64,000 bases of DNA from the NCBI GenBank assembly GCA_949825045.1, contig OX463807.1, forward strand, positions 37,530,749-37,594,748, read 5' to 3'. Source of the stretch: Argyresthia goedartella. Taxonomy: Eukaryota; Arthropoda; Insecta; Lepidoptera; Argyresthiidae. The notes under the pieces were generated by a model. That model worked only from the letters and a program-made list of their open reading frames with translations. It searched no databases and was not told where the DNA came from. Shown here piece after piece: positions 21,740-32,940 of the stretch (its first letter is position 1; each line of letters opens with the position of its first letter). A program made the translations under genes and the position numbers.

Positions 21740-23047
21740 CACAGTCAGGTCATAAGTTCTGTCACACAATAAAAACTTTTGAATTTAGAACGCTGGCCAC
21801 AAAAAAGTTTATTGAATTCGAATTTCGAATTTTTCATGAAAATAAAAATGTGTACTTTTTAGAATTTTCTTCATTTTTAAATATGGAGTGGACACTTAAA
21901 GAAGACCGTGTCGCAGTTATTGCGTTGCATCGTTGCGGTTACGCGCCAATTCAGATTTTCGACTTACTGAAAAATTTGAATATAACCAAAAGATTCGTTT
22001 ATCGTACCATAAAACGATACAATGAAGACTCTAGTGTAGATGACAGGTCAAGAAATGGTCGCCCTCGCTCTGTTAGGACTCCAGCAGTGATAAAAGCTGT
22101 GAAGGCGCGAATTCAAAGAAATCACATACGTAAGCAGAAACTGTTGGCCCTTCAGATGGGGTTAAGCAGGACCACGGTGAAAAGGGTGTTAAATGAAGAC
22201 TTAGGGCTTAGGGCATATCGAAGAAAAACAGGACATCGTTTGGACGCTCGTTTAATGGACCTGAGACTGAAGAGATGCCGCGCTTTGTTGAAGCGGTACG
22301 CGGGAAAAAAGCATCGGGAAATTCTTTTTTCGGATGGAAAAATTTTCACCGTGGAAGAGAGCTACAACAAACGAAATGATAAGGTGTAAGCACACAGCAG
22401 TGAAGAAGCGAGCAACCGTATTCCGCGTGTCCAACGAGATCATTTTCCATCCTCGCTCATGGTTTGGTTGGGAGTCTCTTATTGGGGCTTAACTGAGGTA
22501 CATTTTTGTGAGGAAGGCGTAAAAACGAATGCAGTTGTGTATCAAAATACAGTCCTCAAGAACCTTGTGGAACCTGTTTCTCATACCATGTTTAATAACA
22601 GGCACTGGGTATTCCAACAAGATTCTGCGCCAGCTCATAGAGCGAAAAGCACGCAAGACTGGCTGGCGGCGCGTGAAATTGACTTCATCCGGCACGAAGA
22701 CTGGCCCTCCTCCAGTCCAGATTTGAGTCCGTTAGATTACAAGATATGGCAACACTTGGAGGAAAAGGCCTGCTCAAAGCCTCATCCTGATTTGGAGTCA
22801 CTCAAGGCATCCTTGATTAAGGCAGCCGCCGATATTGACATGGACCTCGTTCGTGCTGCGATAGACGACTGGCCGCGCAGAATAAAGGCCTGTATTCAAA
22901 ATCGCGGGGTCATTTTGAATAAACTTTATTACCATAAGAATCTATGTTTTATTAAGTTCATTTTGCTATATAAATGTTTACATAAATAATAAACAGGTCT
23001 AAATTATTTCATATTACACATGTGACAGAACTTATGACCTGACTATG
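21740..23047 (+). mobile_element. maT-type mariner element, copy 1
   Basis: A 1308-bp element is flanked by TA at 21738-21739 and 23048-23049, the mariner target duplication. The termini are inverted: left CACAGTCAGGTCATAAGTTC, right the complement of CATAGTCAGGTCATAAGTTC. It carries one transposase gene. A nearly identical copy is at 34703-36008. The right end lies 31 bp upstream of TBC1D5 exon g, on the same strand as the host gene. Confidence 0.95.
21883..22922 (+). pseudogene. DD37D mariner transposase, disrupted
   Basis: It would cut and paste the element. The start is MEWTLKEDRVAVIALHRCG, chosen over an upstream ATG at 21850 because it begins the helix-turn-helix region. That region includes GRPRSVRTP and SRTTVKRVLNEDLGLRAYR. 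The DDE/D catalytic residues are in LFSDGKIF (22333), VFQQDSAPAHRA and SPDLSPLDYKIW, with 37 residues between the second and third Asp, the maT spacing. A TAA at 22387 interrupts the frame. One G is missing near 22910 compared with copy 2, so the normal C-terminus is lost as well. In copy 2 the first motif reads SDEK, so SDGK is probably a further mutation. Confidence 0.9.
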
Positions 23048-23078
23048 TACATATGTGTGTGGTGTGTGGTGTGCGCAG
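23039..23078 (+). promoter_or_regulatory. 3' splice region of TBC1D5 exon g, partly transposon-derived
   Basis: CTGAC at 23039-23043 fits the branch-point consensus and lies about 36 nt before the acceptor AG at 23077-23078. It is inside the mariner terminal repeat. The host intron DNA that remains between the element and the exon is GT-rich (TGTGTGTGGTGTGTGGTGTG), without a pyrimidine tract. Branch-point use is inferred, not shown. Confidence 0.45.
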
Positions 23079-23221
23079 TCGCTGGCTGCGGCTGCTGTTC
23101 GGACGGGAGTTCCCGCGCGGCGCGCTGCCGGCCGTGTGGGGCTTCCTGTTCGCGGGGGGTGCCTCACTGCCGGACCTGCCGCACCTGGCGGCCGCGCTGC
23201 TGGCCAGCATGAGGAGCACGC
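23079..23221 (+). CDS. TBC1D5: TBC1D5 orthologue, exon g
   Basis: The acceptor is GTGTGCGCAG and the donor GTGAGT. The first T completes Ile. The exon then reads RWLRLLFGREFP, VWGFLFAGGASLPDL, and ALLASMRST, with a final C that starts the next codon. RWxRLLFGREFPxxxLxxVWxxLFAxG is one of the most conserved stretches of TBC1D5, so this exon fixes the subfamily. It lies near the end of the TBC domain. It is strongly GC-biased at third positions. Confidence 0.95.
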
Positions 23222-23387
23222 GTGAGTATCACCATCTACACCACCTATTAACGTTAACAGGGCGAATTCCCATCAGATTTCTTTTATATAAGTATATATA
23301 TAAGAATAAGTAGTACATTTTATGGATATAATTTTTATAACGTAAATTAATTTTCGAAAAATTGCTTTGCCAAGCCCTAGGAATATA

Positions 23388-24530
23388 TTAATAGTACATT
23401 ACTGCAGACGCCGGGAAAGAATAGCTTGCCGGCTTAGTAGGTATAGACCGGATAGAGATTCGAAGCCGGAAAGCCCTTTTCACGGCCAAAGGCATGTATT
23501 AGTTATTTGTGTCACAAGGGAGCAAAATGATGTATTTACGGCGAGGGCGGTACATTGAATACAGAGTGAAGGGCAGGATTCTACGATAGAATCCTGAGCG
23601 TAGCGAGGGATTCTAATTTAGAATCCTGAGCTTAACGAAGGATTCAAGCGGTAACGCCCATGACGAAAATAATTTTGCTCCTGAGTGACACATACAACTT
23701 TTCACACCAACTATGAGGAAAATTTAAATTGCTCTAAAAAAAAATAACTATACTTTGACCACTTTTACAGTAATCGAACAATGTAAACATTTTTTTATAT
23801 AATGACGGATTGTAAAGGATTAGGGAAAGGTCACCACAGTCCTGTGTACTTTTACTATTGTGTAAAAATAATCGAATCGAATATTACAATGGTTTCGGAT
23901 ATCAATATTCATTATATCACAATAACAGTCATCGATAGTTTTGATTTCAGTAAAACATATAATTAATTGTGCCATTTTTTTAAATATTACGAAAAATTCC
24001 TAAATTTTCATATAACGTTGTTAAAGCTAAATCTTGGACCATGTTCGTTTTTAATCGACTAAGTCATCGTTGTCGATTGTAATGTAATTTCATAATTACA
24101 TTCTAATATTTTAATCTGTGTTCAATTGGCACATTGCGTAAATGCTGCATGCCAATGAATAAATTAAAAAAGTAGCTTGAACAGAAAAGTAACATTTTGC
24201 TCCCTCTCGTGGTGGAGCAAAACTTACTTTTCCGAATGAAAGGTGTGACAAGTACTTTTCTCAAACATATGCAATGAAATAATAGAATATACTACTCAAA
24301 AAACTAATTCAAGTTTAAAAATACTATGTATCGTAAGTTCCGTGCGCCCGTTGATGTCTTTTGCTTTGAGCATAAATTAAAAAAAATGCATTCCGGCCTA
24401 GGCCTGCGATTTTGTATGAAATTCCTCTACAGTTCTCTCGAGTCGTGCGGCCCGAAACGTGATACTTCCATGCCTGTTAGAACAAACGCACGTAATGACG
24501 ATCTTTTCATGACATGTTTGAGAAAAGTAA
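23388..24530. repeat. Unclassified dispersed repeat, partner of 54029-54425
   Basis: AATAGTACATTACTGCAGAC starts both copies, followed by GGTATAGA and GAAGCCGG. Both later share ACTCAAAAAACTAATTCAAG (AAACAAATTC in the partner) and GTTCTCTCGAGT, GATACTTCCA and GCCTGTTAGAAC near the right edge. The copy here is longer and carries extra AT-rich DNA at about 23560-24280, perhaps a secondary insertion. GGAGCAAAAT near 23520 and its complement near 24195 are inverted. No coding is seen. Confidence 0.6.
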
Positions 24531-24750
24531 TTTGATATATATCATGATTTTATAACAATTCCATAATCTAAAAATTGATTCTCCTAAAAAGCAAGAGATA
24601 TATTTTCTATAGAGGAATTGGTATCCAACCAAAACCCTCGCAAATACCATGCAGTATCCGTGATATAAATGTAGTAGCTTTCAACATTACTTCCAACTTG
24701 TTGTTGTTCTGCGACAAGCCATTGTGGGGGTTCGCCCTCTTGAATGAGCA

Positions 24751-25020
24751 CATTAGGTGAGCGGCCGCGCTCACAACTAAGGAGTTTTACATTAGGTGAG
24801 CGCCCGCGCTCACAACTAAGGAGTTTTACATTAGGTGAGCGGCCGCGCTCACAACTAAGGAGTTTTACATTAGGTGAGCGGCCGCGCTCACAACTAAGGA
24901 GTTTTACATTAGGTGAGCGGCCACGCTCACAACTAAGGAGTTTTACATTAGGTGAGCGGCCACGCTCACAACTAAGGAGTTTTCCATTAGGTGAGCGGCC
25001 GCGCTCACAACTAAGGAGTT
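24751..25020. repeat. 39-bp minisatellite with hairpin units, 7 copies
   Basis: The unit contains CATTAGGTGAGCGGCCGCGC, TCACAACTAAGGAGTTTTA. GTGAGCG and CGCTCAC form a 7-bp stem with a 4-bp loop in most copies. Seven copies run from 24751 to about 25020. Variants are CGGCCACG for CGGCCGCG and TTTTCC for TTTTAC. Open frames on both strands (124 and 187 codons) follow from the multiple-of-three unit and are rejected as genes. Confidence 0.96.
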
Positions 25021-25165
25021 TTTTTGGGGGTTCCTTACCAAACGGGACCTTGTTACCAAGCCTCCGCTGTCTGTCCGTCCGTCCGTCCGTCCATCCATCA
25101 GCGGGCTGTATCTCATGATAATAGGAAGATAGTTGAAAAATACACATATTTAGTATTTCTGTTTA
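25020..25165 (-). repeat. Family A fragment with (GTCC)n
   Basis: GGGGGTTCCTTACCAAACGG, then CTCCGCTGTCTGTCCGTCCG and GGCTGTATCTCATGATAATA, is the inverted 3' half of family A. It directly abuts the 39-bp minisatellite, whose last unit runs into its GTTTTTTTGGGGGTTCC end. The array may have grown from the terminus of this element. Confidence 0.65.
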
Positions 25166-25295
25166 ACTGCATAAATTAGTCCGCTCCGTCGCGCCGTACG
25201 GTACGAACGCGTCTCGAGATCACCGCTCGCTCCCACCCATCCGACCGATACCATTTCGCCCGGCGTACGACCAAGCGCGTCTAACCTAACCTAAA

Positions 25296-26326
25296 ATGAA
25301 TACTTGTCCTACATGCAACATCAAATTTACCGATGGAGCACAGTGCTCTAAGTGCAAACAACTGTACTGTTTTAATTGTGCCCAAATCACCGAAGCTAAC
25401 TGGGAAGCTAACTAACGTAAACTGGGCGCGAGGATAGCCACGCTACTCTGCAAGCCTTGCAAGAAATTTGACCCCAACCGTGCAAATGTCTCCGCCAGAA
25501 CACTGGTTGACTCATCCTCCTCGGCCACACTAAACACCGTCTCCAGCCACGTCACCCAAGCTGTTGTAACACCTGCAATAGAATCGATGCTACAAGAACT
25601 ACGTCAAGGTATTTTTACGATCAATCAAACTCTGCAGTCTCTCCCGTACTTGGTATCTTCGGTAGCTGAAATAAAGGCCAACATGAAAACTTTCGAAGAA
25701 AGCCTGGCTGCTACTACGATTGAAATGTCACAACTGCATGATAAAACCGAAATTATTAGCGAACGTCTTACCTATCTTGAGAATCGCCCGGAGAAATGTA
25801 AAAACGATCACCATCACCTTCAAGAACAAATTGCCTCTCTGCCTTCTCTCTAAAGAAAAACACGTTAAGGAACAATGGAACCGATTTAACAACATCGAAA
25901 TCAAGGGTATACCAATGTCAGACTCAGAGAATTTACTGGAAATCATCGGTACAATCAGCAAGACGATCTCTCGGCCCATACAACGCGAACATATCAACTT
26001 TATAACAATAACACGGTCCTACACAGACTGCAAGCCCATTATAGCATGCTTCCTGAACCGTTACATATGACTTTCTAGCTGCAGCAAAGAAATTCAAAGG
26101 CCTGACTGCATCACAACTCGGCTTCGCAAATACCTCAAAAGTCCATATCAATGAACATCTAACGTCCGAGAACAAGAATCTCCTAACAAAGACAAAAGAA
26201 GCAAGTAAACTCCACGGTTGGCAATTTGTCTGGATAAAGAACGGCAGGATGCAAACAAGAAAGAACGAAACCTCCAAGATACATATCATCAACTCTGAAG
26301 ACGACATACAGAAAATAATGAAGTGA
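25296..26326 (+). pseudogene. Retrotransposon ORF1 (zinc finger and coiled coil)
   Basis: It starts MNTCPTCNIKFTDGAQCSKC, with Cys pairs like the PHD-type finger found in ORF1 of several insect non-LTR elements; CKQLYCFNC and LLCKPCKKF continue it. A TAA at 25414 interrupts the finger. Next come a predicted coiled-coil region (EIKANMKTFEESLAATTIEM and ISERLTYLE) and NNIEIKGIPMSDSENLLEII, resembling the RNA-recognition part. The end is WQFVWIKNGRMQTRKNETS, then a TGA at 26324. At least two frameshifts occur. ORF1 proteins bind element RNA. Confidence 0.75.
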
Positions 26327-27065
26327 CAACCAGTGTTAATATGAATTGTTATTGCCACTATTCTTCTCATAATTCACTTATTATGTCCAACGGATCTGCC
26401 AATGCTATACTCAATTGCAAGTAAACAACTCTCCAATATTGATACTTACTGTTATCATGCCAACTGGCTGTCTTATACATTATTACTGCTTCGAAAACAA
26501 CCTAATAGTACTGATACTTACATTAATCTAAAAACATTGCCTTTCATGCCTATAAAACCAATCACAATATACTGTAACTGCATATCTGCCAACTCATTAG
26601 TCACTGCTTATTCTATCTTGCTTCTCATAACCGGTTCATTATCGATACTAGCCGCTGCCGCCTCACTCTGCTATTTCGCTAAACAACATCAGCTAGCCAA
26701 ATGCCCACCAATTAATCGTAATAATCACTTATTCCAACCAGCTGACACGATAAACACTTTTCAAGACTTATACTTCACATGTTTTAGTATTCAAAAATAT
26801 AAAAGCCTATCTCTACACCCACGGTATTAATAACCAGTTGCAAATTATTACTCTTACTACCTATTACACAATGACTATACCTACACTACAAAATATTAAA
26901 CAACTCGGCTACACATTACTTAATCACGTCACAAAACCTGCTCAATACAAATGCAAACCTCTAACAGAAAATTACCTTTCTAGATTAGTAACTATAGTCA
27001 TACTCACAGTCTACCTACTAATCATATTTAGGTACCCTATAGTGGTACCGTTATGTTGGGCATAA
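26327..27065 (+). other. Spacer between ORF1 and ORF2 with two unassigned open frames
   Basis: About 740 bp hold open frames of 142 codons (26402-26830) and 75 codons (26838-27065). The first contains one hydrophobic stretch (YSILLLITGSLSILAAAASL). The DNA is TA- and C-rich on + with very little G, which by itself yields long stop-free runs. I see no known domain and regard coding as unlikely. Confidence 0.4.
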
Positions 27066-28740
27066 ATGCTTAACATTTATTATCAAAATGTTAGAGGATT
27101 GCGTTCTAAAACTACAGACTTTAGACGTTACACTGACCTATATTCTAATTATCATGTGATTGTGTTAACCGAGACTTGGCTGCATGAAAGTGTGAGTAGC
27201 ACATAATTATTCAGTAGCGACTACTCGGTGTTTAGAAGGGATCGCAACTATGAAACCACAGGTCAGAGCAAGGGTGGCGGTATTCTCATCGCTGTCCGGT
27301 CCGAATAACAAGTCGTCGAGTGAAAAGACTGGTGCTCAAGCGCGGAAGATTTATGGGTCAGTATCACATTTAGACAGTAATAGCACTTCTGGCACCATAT
27401 GTCACTACGCTGATAACTACGACATAGGCTCATTTACAACAGTATAGGACGTACACTCGATTGAAATCCTCGAACGTGACGTTTACAAGCTAATAAAAAC
27501 ATTAGATATCAACAAAGGCCCTGGCCCGGATGATATTCACCCAATACTAATTAGAAGATGCGCGAATAGTATATCTCGACCACTTTGTTTACTGTTTTCA
27601 AGATCCTTACAAGAAGGTATCATACCCAGCGTCTGGAAATCGGCATTGATAACACCTACACACAAAAAGGGCTCTAAGAATAAAGTAGAACACTACCGCC
27701 CAATCTCGAAGCTTAGTGTTATTGCCAAAATACTTGAAAAAATCGTTCACAAGCAGACTTAGAACGCTCTCAAACCCACCTTTAGTCCTCAACAACATGG
27801 TTTCATGCAGGGGCGATCGACTACAACCAACGAAGTACTCTTTGTGGAAGATATACTCGAGGGTATGGAGGGAGGAGGACAGGTGGATGCAATCTACACA
27901 GATTACTCCAAAGCATTTGACCGTATTGATCATCGCATCCTTCTGTCCAAACTTCTCTCTGCTGGGATTCGTGTTGATTTGCTGAGATGGTTTTCGTCAT
28001 ACGTAGATAACCGTAGCCAAGCGGTAGTACCAACTGACACTCAACTTCTACAAAAAGACCTTAGATCCCTCTAACAATACTGATTACTCAACAAGCTCGA
28101 TCTCAACGTGAGCAAATGTTGCGTAATTAGCTTTACAAGAAAATCTAGTCCATCTATTTCAAATTATATAATTAACTCACAAATACTCAACCGTGTGACA
28201 GAAGTCAGGGATCTGGGAGTCGCACTAGACAGCAAGATGATCTTTGACACCCATATTAACAAAATTGTCAAAAAAGCCTCACAATCATTGGGCTTCATAT
28301 TGCGAACTTCCAAAGATTTCAGTTTTGCGAAAACACTTAAAATTTTGTATCGTGCACTGGTAAGAAGTCAACTCGAATATTACTCGCAGGTCTGGAATCC
28401 AAGTTATGACGTATACATAAACCAGATTGAGCGTATACAGAAAAAGTTCCTGAGGTGCTTATAATCATAGATTCAATATCACATCAACCGACCGTGAGGA
28501 AAGTTGTAGAAAACAACACCTTCTAGCACTCGCCCTGCGTAGAGAGGCAGCTGACCTGACTTTCCTATCCGCTACAGAACAGGGTATCATTGACTCTCCT
28601 AACCTACTAAGCAAACTGCAGATTCTCGTTCCGGGCACTAGATCCACGAGAAGAAAGCATCTCAAATTGTATATCCCAAAGACCAGAACTAACTACAGGC
28701 AAAACGCATACTTACTCAGAGTAGGCAAATTATATAACGA
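27066..28740 (+). pseudogene. Retrotransposon ORF2 (endonuclease, reverse transcriptase), palm deleted
   Basis: The start MLNIYYQNVRGLRSKTTDF and VLTETWL are the beginning of the AP endonuclease, most of which is deleted. Reverse transcriptase follows: KTLDINKGPGPDDIHP, HYRPISKLSVIAKILEKIV, FMQGRSTTTNEVLF, IYTDYSKAFDRIDHRILLSK (motif A). After FSSYVDNRSQAVV at about 28035 the sequence jumps to DLRSL, then LNKLDLNVSKCCVISF. The GVPQGS and xADD catalytic boxes are missing. The thumb region (VRDLGVALDSKM, YRALVRSQLEYYSQVWNP) and tail are present. Several stops occur. The enzyme could not be active. Confidence 0.85.
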
Positions 28741-29000
28741 TAAATCAAACTCAAACTCAAACTCAAAAGTACTTTATTACTGTAGATATTTACATATTCT
28801 TAGCAAACGTCATTTTTTGCCTCTTCTCTACATTGGACCACTGTGGGAGAAGAAGGGCGTAGAAACTCCCACAGATTGATTTTTAGATCTCTTTTAAAAA
28901 TAGGTTGTGCTTAACTAATACAATTATGATTTATTTTTATTTAATAAGCTGGAATAAATAATTACAAAATTATTAACAGCAAGGTCTGTGTTGAGCCAGA

Positions 29001-31007
29001 TTAACCCCATACAGTCCTGTCATTTAAGTAATCTTGAACATTGTAATATCCCTTTTTCGACAAAGTCGCTTTAACATGCTTTTTAAATTGCTGAAATGGC
29101 AATTTCAAAATCTCCAGAGGTATCTTATTGTAGTAGAGAATGCACTGACCCTTGAAAGAATTGCTAACCTTCGCGAGTCTAAAACGGGGCGCACATAGTC
29201 TGTGATTATTTCTTAGGTAAACATTACAGCTATCGCTAAGTTTGGAAAATGTTGTAAGGTTCTTGCGTACATTCATTATATTTTCGAAAATAAATTGACT
29301 AGCTACTGTTAGTATGTCAATTTCTTTAAAAAGCTCTCTTAAGGAGTCTGTTCGTTTTAAATTATAAATTGCTCGAATAGCTCTTTTCTGTAAAATAAAA
29401 ATAGTTTGAATATCCGCTGCTTTCCCCCACAACAAGATACCATAGGACATCACACTATGAAAGTAACTAAAATATACTAGCCTAGATGTAGCCACATCTG
29501 TGCTTTGTCTGATGTTCCTAACAGCGTAAGCCGCAGAACTTAATTTACCAGCCAATTTATCTATGTGGGGTCCCCACTGCAATTTGCTATCAATGGTTAT
29601 TCCAAGAAACTTCGTATCATTTACTAATTCTAACGTGCTGTTGTCTAACACCAAACTGGTCTCAACTTGCCTGACATTTGGAAGTGAGAATTTGATACAC
29701 TTGGTTTTACCAGCGTTTAACAATAAATTATTAACTGTGAACCAATTCAAGGTTAAAGACAATACACCATTAACATCATCAAATTCTCCTTTTTGTCTTT
29801 CAATTTTGAAGACCAGTGAAGTATCATCAGCAAACAACACTATGTCAGTTAATTTCTCCACCATGAAAGGCAGATCATTAATATATACCAGGAATAAGAA
29901 AGGGCCTAATATGGAACCTTGTGGAACGCCCATTTTAACACCCGATCCATCAGATTTTACGCCGTTAACTTCTGCCTTTTGAATTCTATTGCTTAGGTAT
30001 GATCTTAGTAGATCCAACGCTTTATTTCTAACTCCGTAATGATTTAATTTAATTAATAGCGTATTATGATCAACACAATCAAACGCCTTCGACAGGTCGC
30101 AAAAAACTCCGATAGCATCCTGTGCGGCCTCCCATGCAGAATAAATATGAGATATAAGGGTAATACCTGCATCCGTATTCGATTTACCCCTAGTGAAACC
30201 GTATTGTTTGGCATGGAGTTGTTTTGTACGGTTGAAGTGTGAGAGCATTTAATTTTGATTGAGTATAATCTTTTCAAATATTTTACTTAGTGTTGGAAGA
30301 ACAGATATTGGTCTGAAATTGGAAGGATCACCCTTATCTCCCGACTTGAACAGAGGTATCAGTTTACTGTGTTTCATGAGGTCTGGGAAAGCCCCATCGT
30401 CAACACATTTATTGAATATATAAGCTAAGTGTGGGGCTATAACTAGAATTACTGAACCAATGACTTTGACTGATATACCCCACAGGTCTTCCGTATTTTT
30501 TAAGTTGAGTAATTTAAACGTTTTGACAATGTCCTGGGGATATACATGATGAAATTTTAAATATACATTACTGGCGCTAGTGTTATTTTTTAATAAAGTC
30601 TCTGCTTCATATGGAGATGAATTTAGACGGTCTGTTGTGAGTAAGGGTACATTGGTGAAGAATGTTTTAAAAGCTCGAGCAACATCAGCGCTGGATTTAA
30701 CAACATCATCACCTATCTTTAAGCAGAAATCATTGTCCCTTGGTATAACTTTGCCAGTTTCGCGGTTTATTATTTGCCAAACTGTTTTCATTCTATTATT
30801 TGAATTTTGAATTTTTCTATTAATGTGTAAAGTTTTTGCAGTTCTACAAACCAACTTGAAAGTTTTGGAATATTTTTTAACGTAGTCATGAAATTTTCGA
30901 TCAAAGTTATAGGTTTTTTGTTCATAAAGGTCATATAAGATAACTCTACTTTTACGAATTCCAAACGTTGCCCAGTCATTAAATTTAGATTTACCGTTTG
31001 TAGTCAC
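29001..31007 (-). pseudogene. Reverse transcriptase domain, FADD type
   Basis: Two frames in the same phase are separated by a single TAA at 30249. The upstream part has KFHHVYPQDIVKTFKLLNLK, HSKLIPLFKSGDKGDPSNFR and PISVLPTLSKIFEKI. The downstream part has QYGFTRGKSNTDAGI, VFCDLSKAFDCVDHNTLL (motif A), MGVPQGSILGPFLFLVYIND, IVLFADDTSLVF (catalytic Asp pair) and FLGITIDSKLQWGPHI. It closes LSKKGYYNVQDYLNDRTVWG. All catalytic boxes are intact, but one stop and the upstream frameshifts disable it. It belongs to the Jockey/CR1 supergroup; the exact clade is not assigned. Confidence 0.9.
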
Positions 31008-31895
31008 TGACTTTCTTTAATTGAAAAACTTTATTGAATTCTGTCTGAATAATGCTGAAGAAGTCTGAGTAGATTTTGTTTGGGTTCTGTTCATCAAAAT
31101 CCGGTACTGGCAAATTTATATCTAACTTTTTCATATACCTCTCTAGTCTATGGGATGTAATAGGCCTATAAAATGATGGATCAGTCCTATTTTTACTGGC
31201 AATTGGGAATGAAACTGTTTGACCACTGTGATCGGAGGGTAAGCAGTTAATTATATTTTTACTTGTGAATGCACAGTCACAAAATACGTTATCTAAGCAA
31301 GTTTGGCTGGTAAGTGTAATTCTAGTCGGCTCTAGAAATATATGACATAAATTAAATGATTTGAACAGAGTTATTAATCGTTGTTTCAATGTTGTATCTA
31401 CAAGCAAATCTACATTAAAATCGCCACAAATTATTAACTTTTTTCTGTTATTACAAAGTATAATGAGGGCATCCTCCATAATTTTCTCGAACATTTCAAA
31501 ATTGCCATGGCCGTTTTCATCTCTCGGAGGTCTGTAGACACAAACAATAATATGGCTATCCAACTCAACACAGGATACCTCTATTTGTCTTTCTACAAAA
31601 TTTCTATAGTAAGTGCAAGAATATCTTTCCGTTGTTTCACCTTAATATTATTTTTTACTAAGATTAAAGAACCACCTCTATCGGCAGTCTTTCTATTGTA
31701 ACAACTGACAATTTTGTAATTATTTATGTTAAAAGACATCATATTTTCCTTTAACCAGTGTTCTGTAATACAAATAACATCGGTGTCTGAATGATTAAGA
31801 AATAATTCTAATACAAGTTCTTTGCCAGGTAGCCCCTGCATGTTTTGATGGGAAATATTTAAGTGGGGCTTACCCTTTGTCCTAGTATTTTTCAT
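30991..31895 (-). pseudogene. AP-type endonuclease domain of ORF2
   Basis: The first frame (31593-31895) starts HLNISHQNMQGLPGK and holds ICITEHWLKE, the Asn and Glu motifs. After a frameshift near 31570-31590, the second frame continues VCVYRPPRDENGHGNFEMFE, LIICGDFNVDLL and CLPSDHSGQTVSF. GDFN and SDH are the last catalytic motifs of the exonuclease III-like fold that nicks target DNA. A second frameshift is near 30995. The C-terminal linker to the reverse transcriptase is in the next frame. Confidence 0.85.
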
Positions 31896-32940
31896 TTGAT
31901 TGCCAGAAAACCCCTGCTTATTTTGTAAAATTTTCTTATGTTTTGAGGGGTCCTCTTACATTTTGATTACTATCTATTTCATCAGTTATATTTTTAGACA
32001 TTACTTATATGTCAAAACAAATATAAGCTCGTACATAACTACTGCTACAGCTCATTTAAATGTGAAGGTCATTCACACATTTCAATGCTCTAGGGAATTA
32101 CGAGGAACAATCAATCTGCATCATTCATTCGCCTTCCATTACTTTTCACTTTTACTAAATTGTCTGCCTTAGCGCATTGTCACACTAACACTTCCACAAT
32201 AATAGCCTGGAAAATAAAATTTTGAAAAATGCCTAAGCTATCAAATCTTGATTTTCCGCAGAAATCCAACAATTTTTGCGGATAAAAGAAAAGATAAGCC
32301 AAAGTTGAGAATCAAGTCAAAATAAGCGTTACCTCAATATATAATGATCATTTTGTGATTGTTATAGTAGGTTTCATTGGAACATCATAATAACAATTTC
32401 AATCCAATTCATTTTTGTTAATGGTGGCAAGAGGCAAATTCGTCCAGGATCAGTGGAAGACATAGAAAAGGCACAAAAGGAATGGAATGGAAAACTAATA
32501 TATCACAGTAATGAGATTTGTCGTTATGACAATATTCTTCTATCTTCGACTAGACAGGGCTGTATTCTCCTTTAGACCACAATATTTTTCAATATCTATG
32601 GGAGATCGTCAGCTGAATAAAATTATTAATTAATAGTTCACCCGTACTCTTCTCAGCTTTCTTAAGCCATTTTTTCATTAAAAAATGGTATGTGGATTAT
32701 CATTGTTTTCTTTGTGAGGTAAAATTTATTTCAGTCATCGTTTTATCTTTGGAAAGTGTCTAATATGTATTTCTTAAATTTTGGTGAGAACGAGTCAGAA
32801 ACACCATTGCATTACTTCTGCTGATGAAGTCAACAGCACTTTTAATTTAAAAAATATTATAATTTACCACAATTTTTCTGTAACACGAATTGTTCTGATT
32901 TTATCCGACAGTAGCCGAATCACATCCTAAATTCTCTACT
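31896..32940. other. TBC1D5 intron g, unassigned
   Basis: AT-rich DNA without a recognised gene. If the minus-strand element had an ORF1 it should be here, but I see no zinc-finger or coiled-coil coding. Confidence 0.4.

Larger units (their letters stand above)
25166..28740 (+). mobile_element. Non-LTR retrotransposon with ORF1 and ORF2, decayed
   Basis: A GC-richer 5' leader (25166-25295) precedes ORF1 (from 25296) and ORF2 (from 27066). The layout of a zinc-finger/coiled-coil ORF1 and an AP endonuclease plus reverse transcriptase ORF2 is that of the CR1/Jockey group. A ~740-bp spacer separates the ORFs. Deletions and stops affect both ORFs. It ends where the minus-strand element at 28743 begins, so the two are joined tail to tail. 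Confidence 0.8.
28743..31895 (-). mobile_element. FADD-type non-LTR retrotransposon, nearly full ORF2
   Basis: The element reads on minus from about 31895 to a 3' tail at 28743-28770 made of (TTTGAG)n. ORF2 is nearly complete with few lesions, so it is younger than the neighbouring plus element. No ORF1 is recognised upstream, so the 5' end is truncated or decayed. 3' fragments of the family occur at 15250, 36550, 49560 and 53225. It lies in intron g, antisense to the host gene. Confidence 0.85.

Noticed and set aside
24584..25147. Open frames of 187 (-) and 124 (+) codons
   Set aside because: Same reason: a 39-bp tandem repeat without stops.
25280..25295. CTAACCTAACCTAA resembling the insect telomere repeat
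   Set aside because: Under three units, inside the 5' leader of a non-LTR element; chance or leader sequence is more likely than a telomere remnant.
29563..29982. 139-codon plus-strand open frame
   Set aside because: Antisense shadow of the FADD reverse transcriptase.
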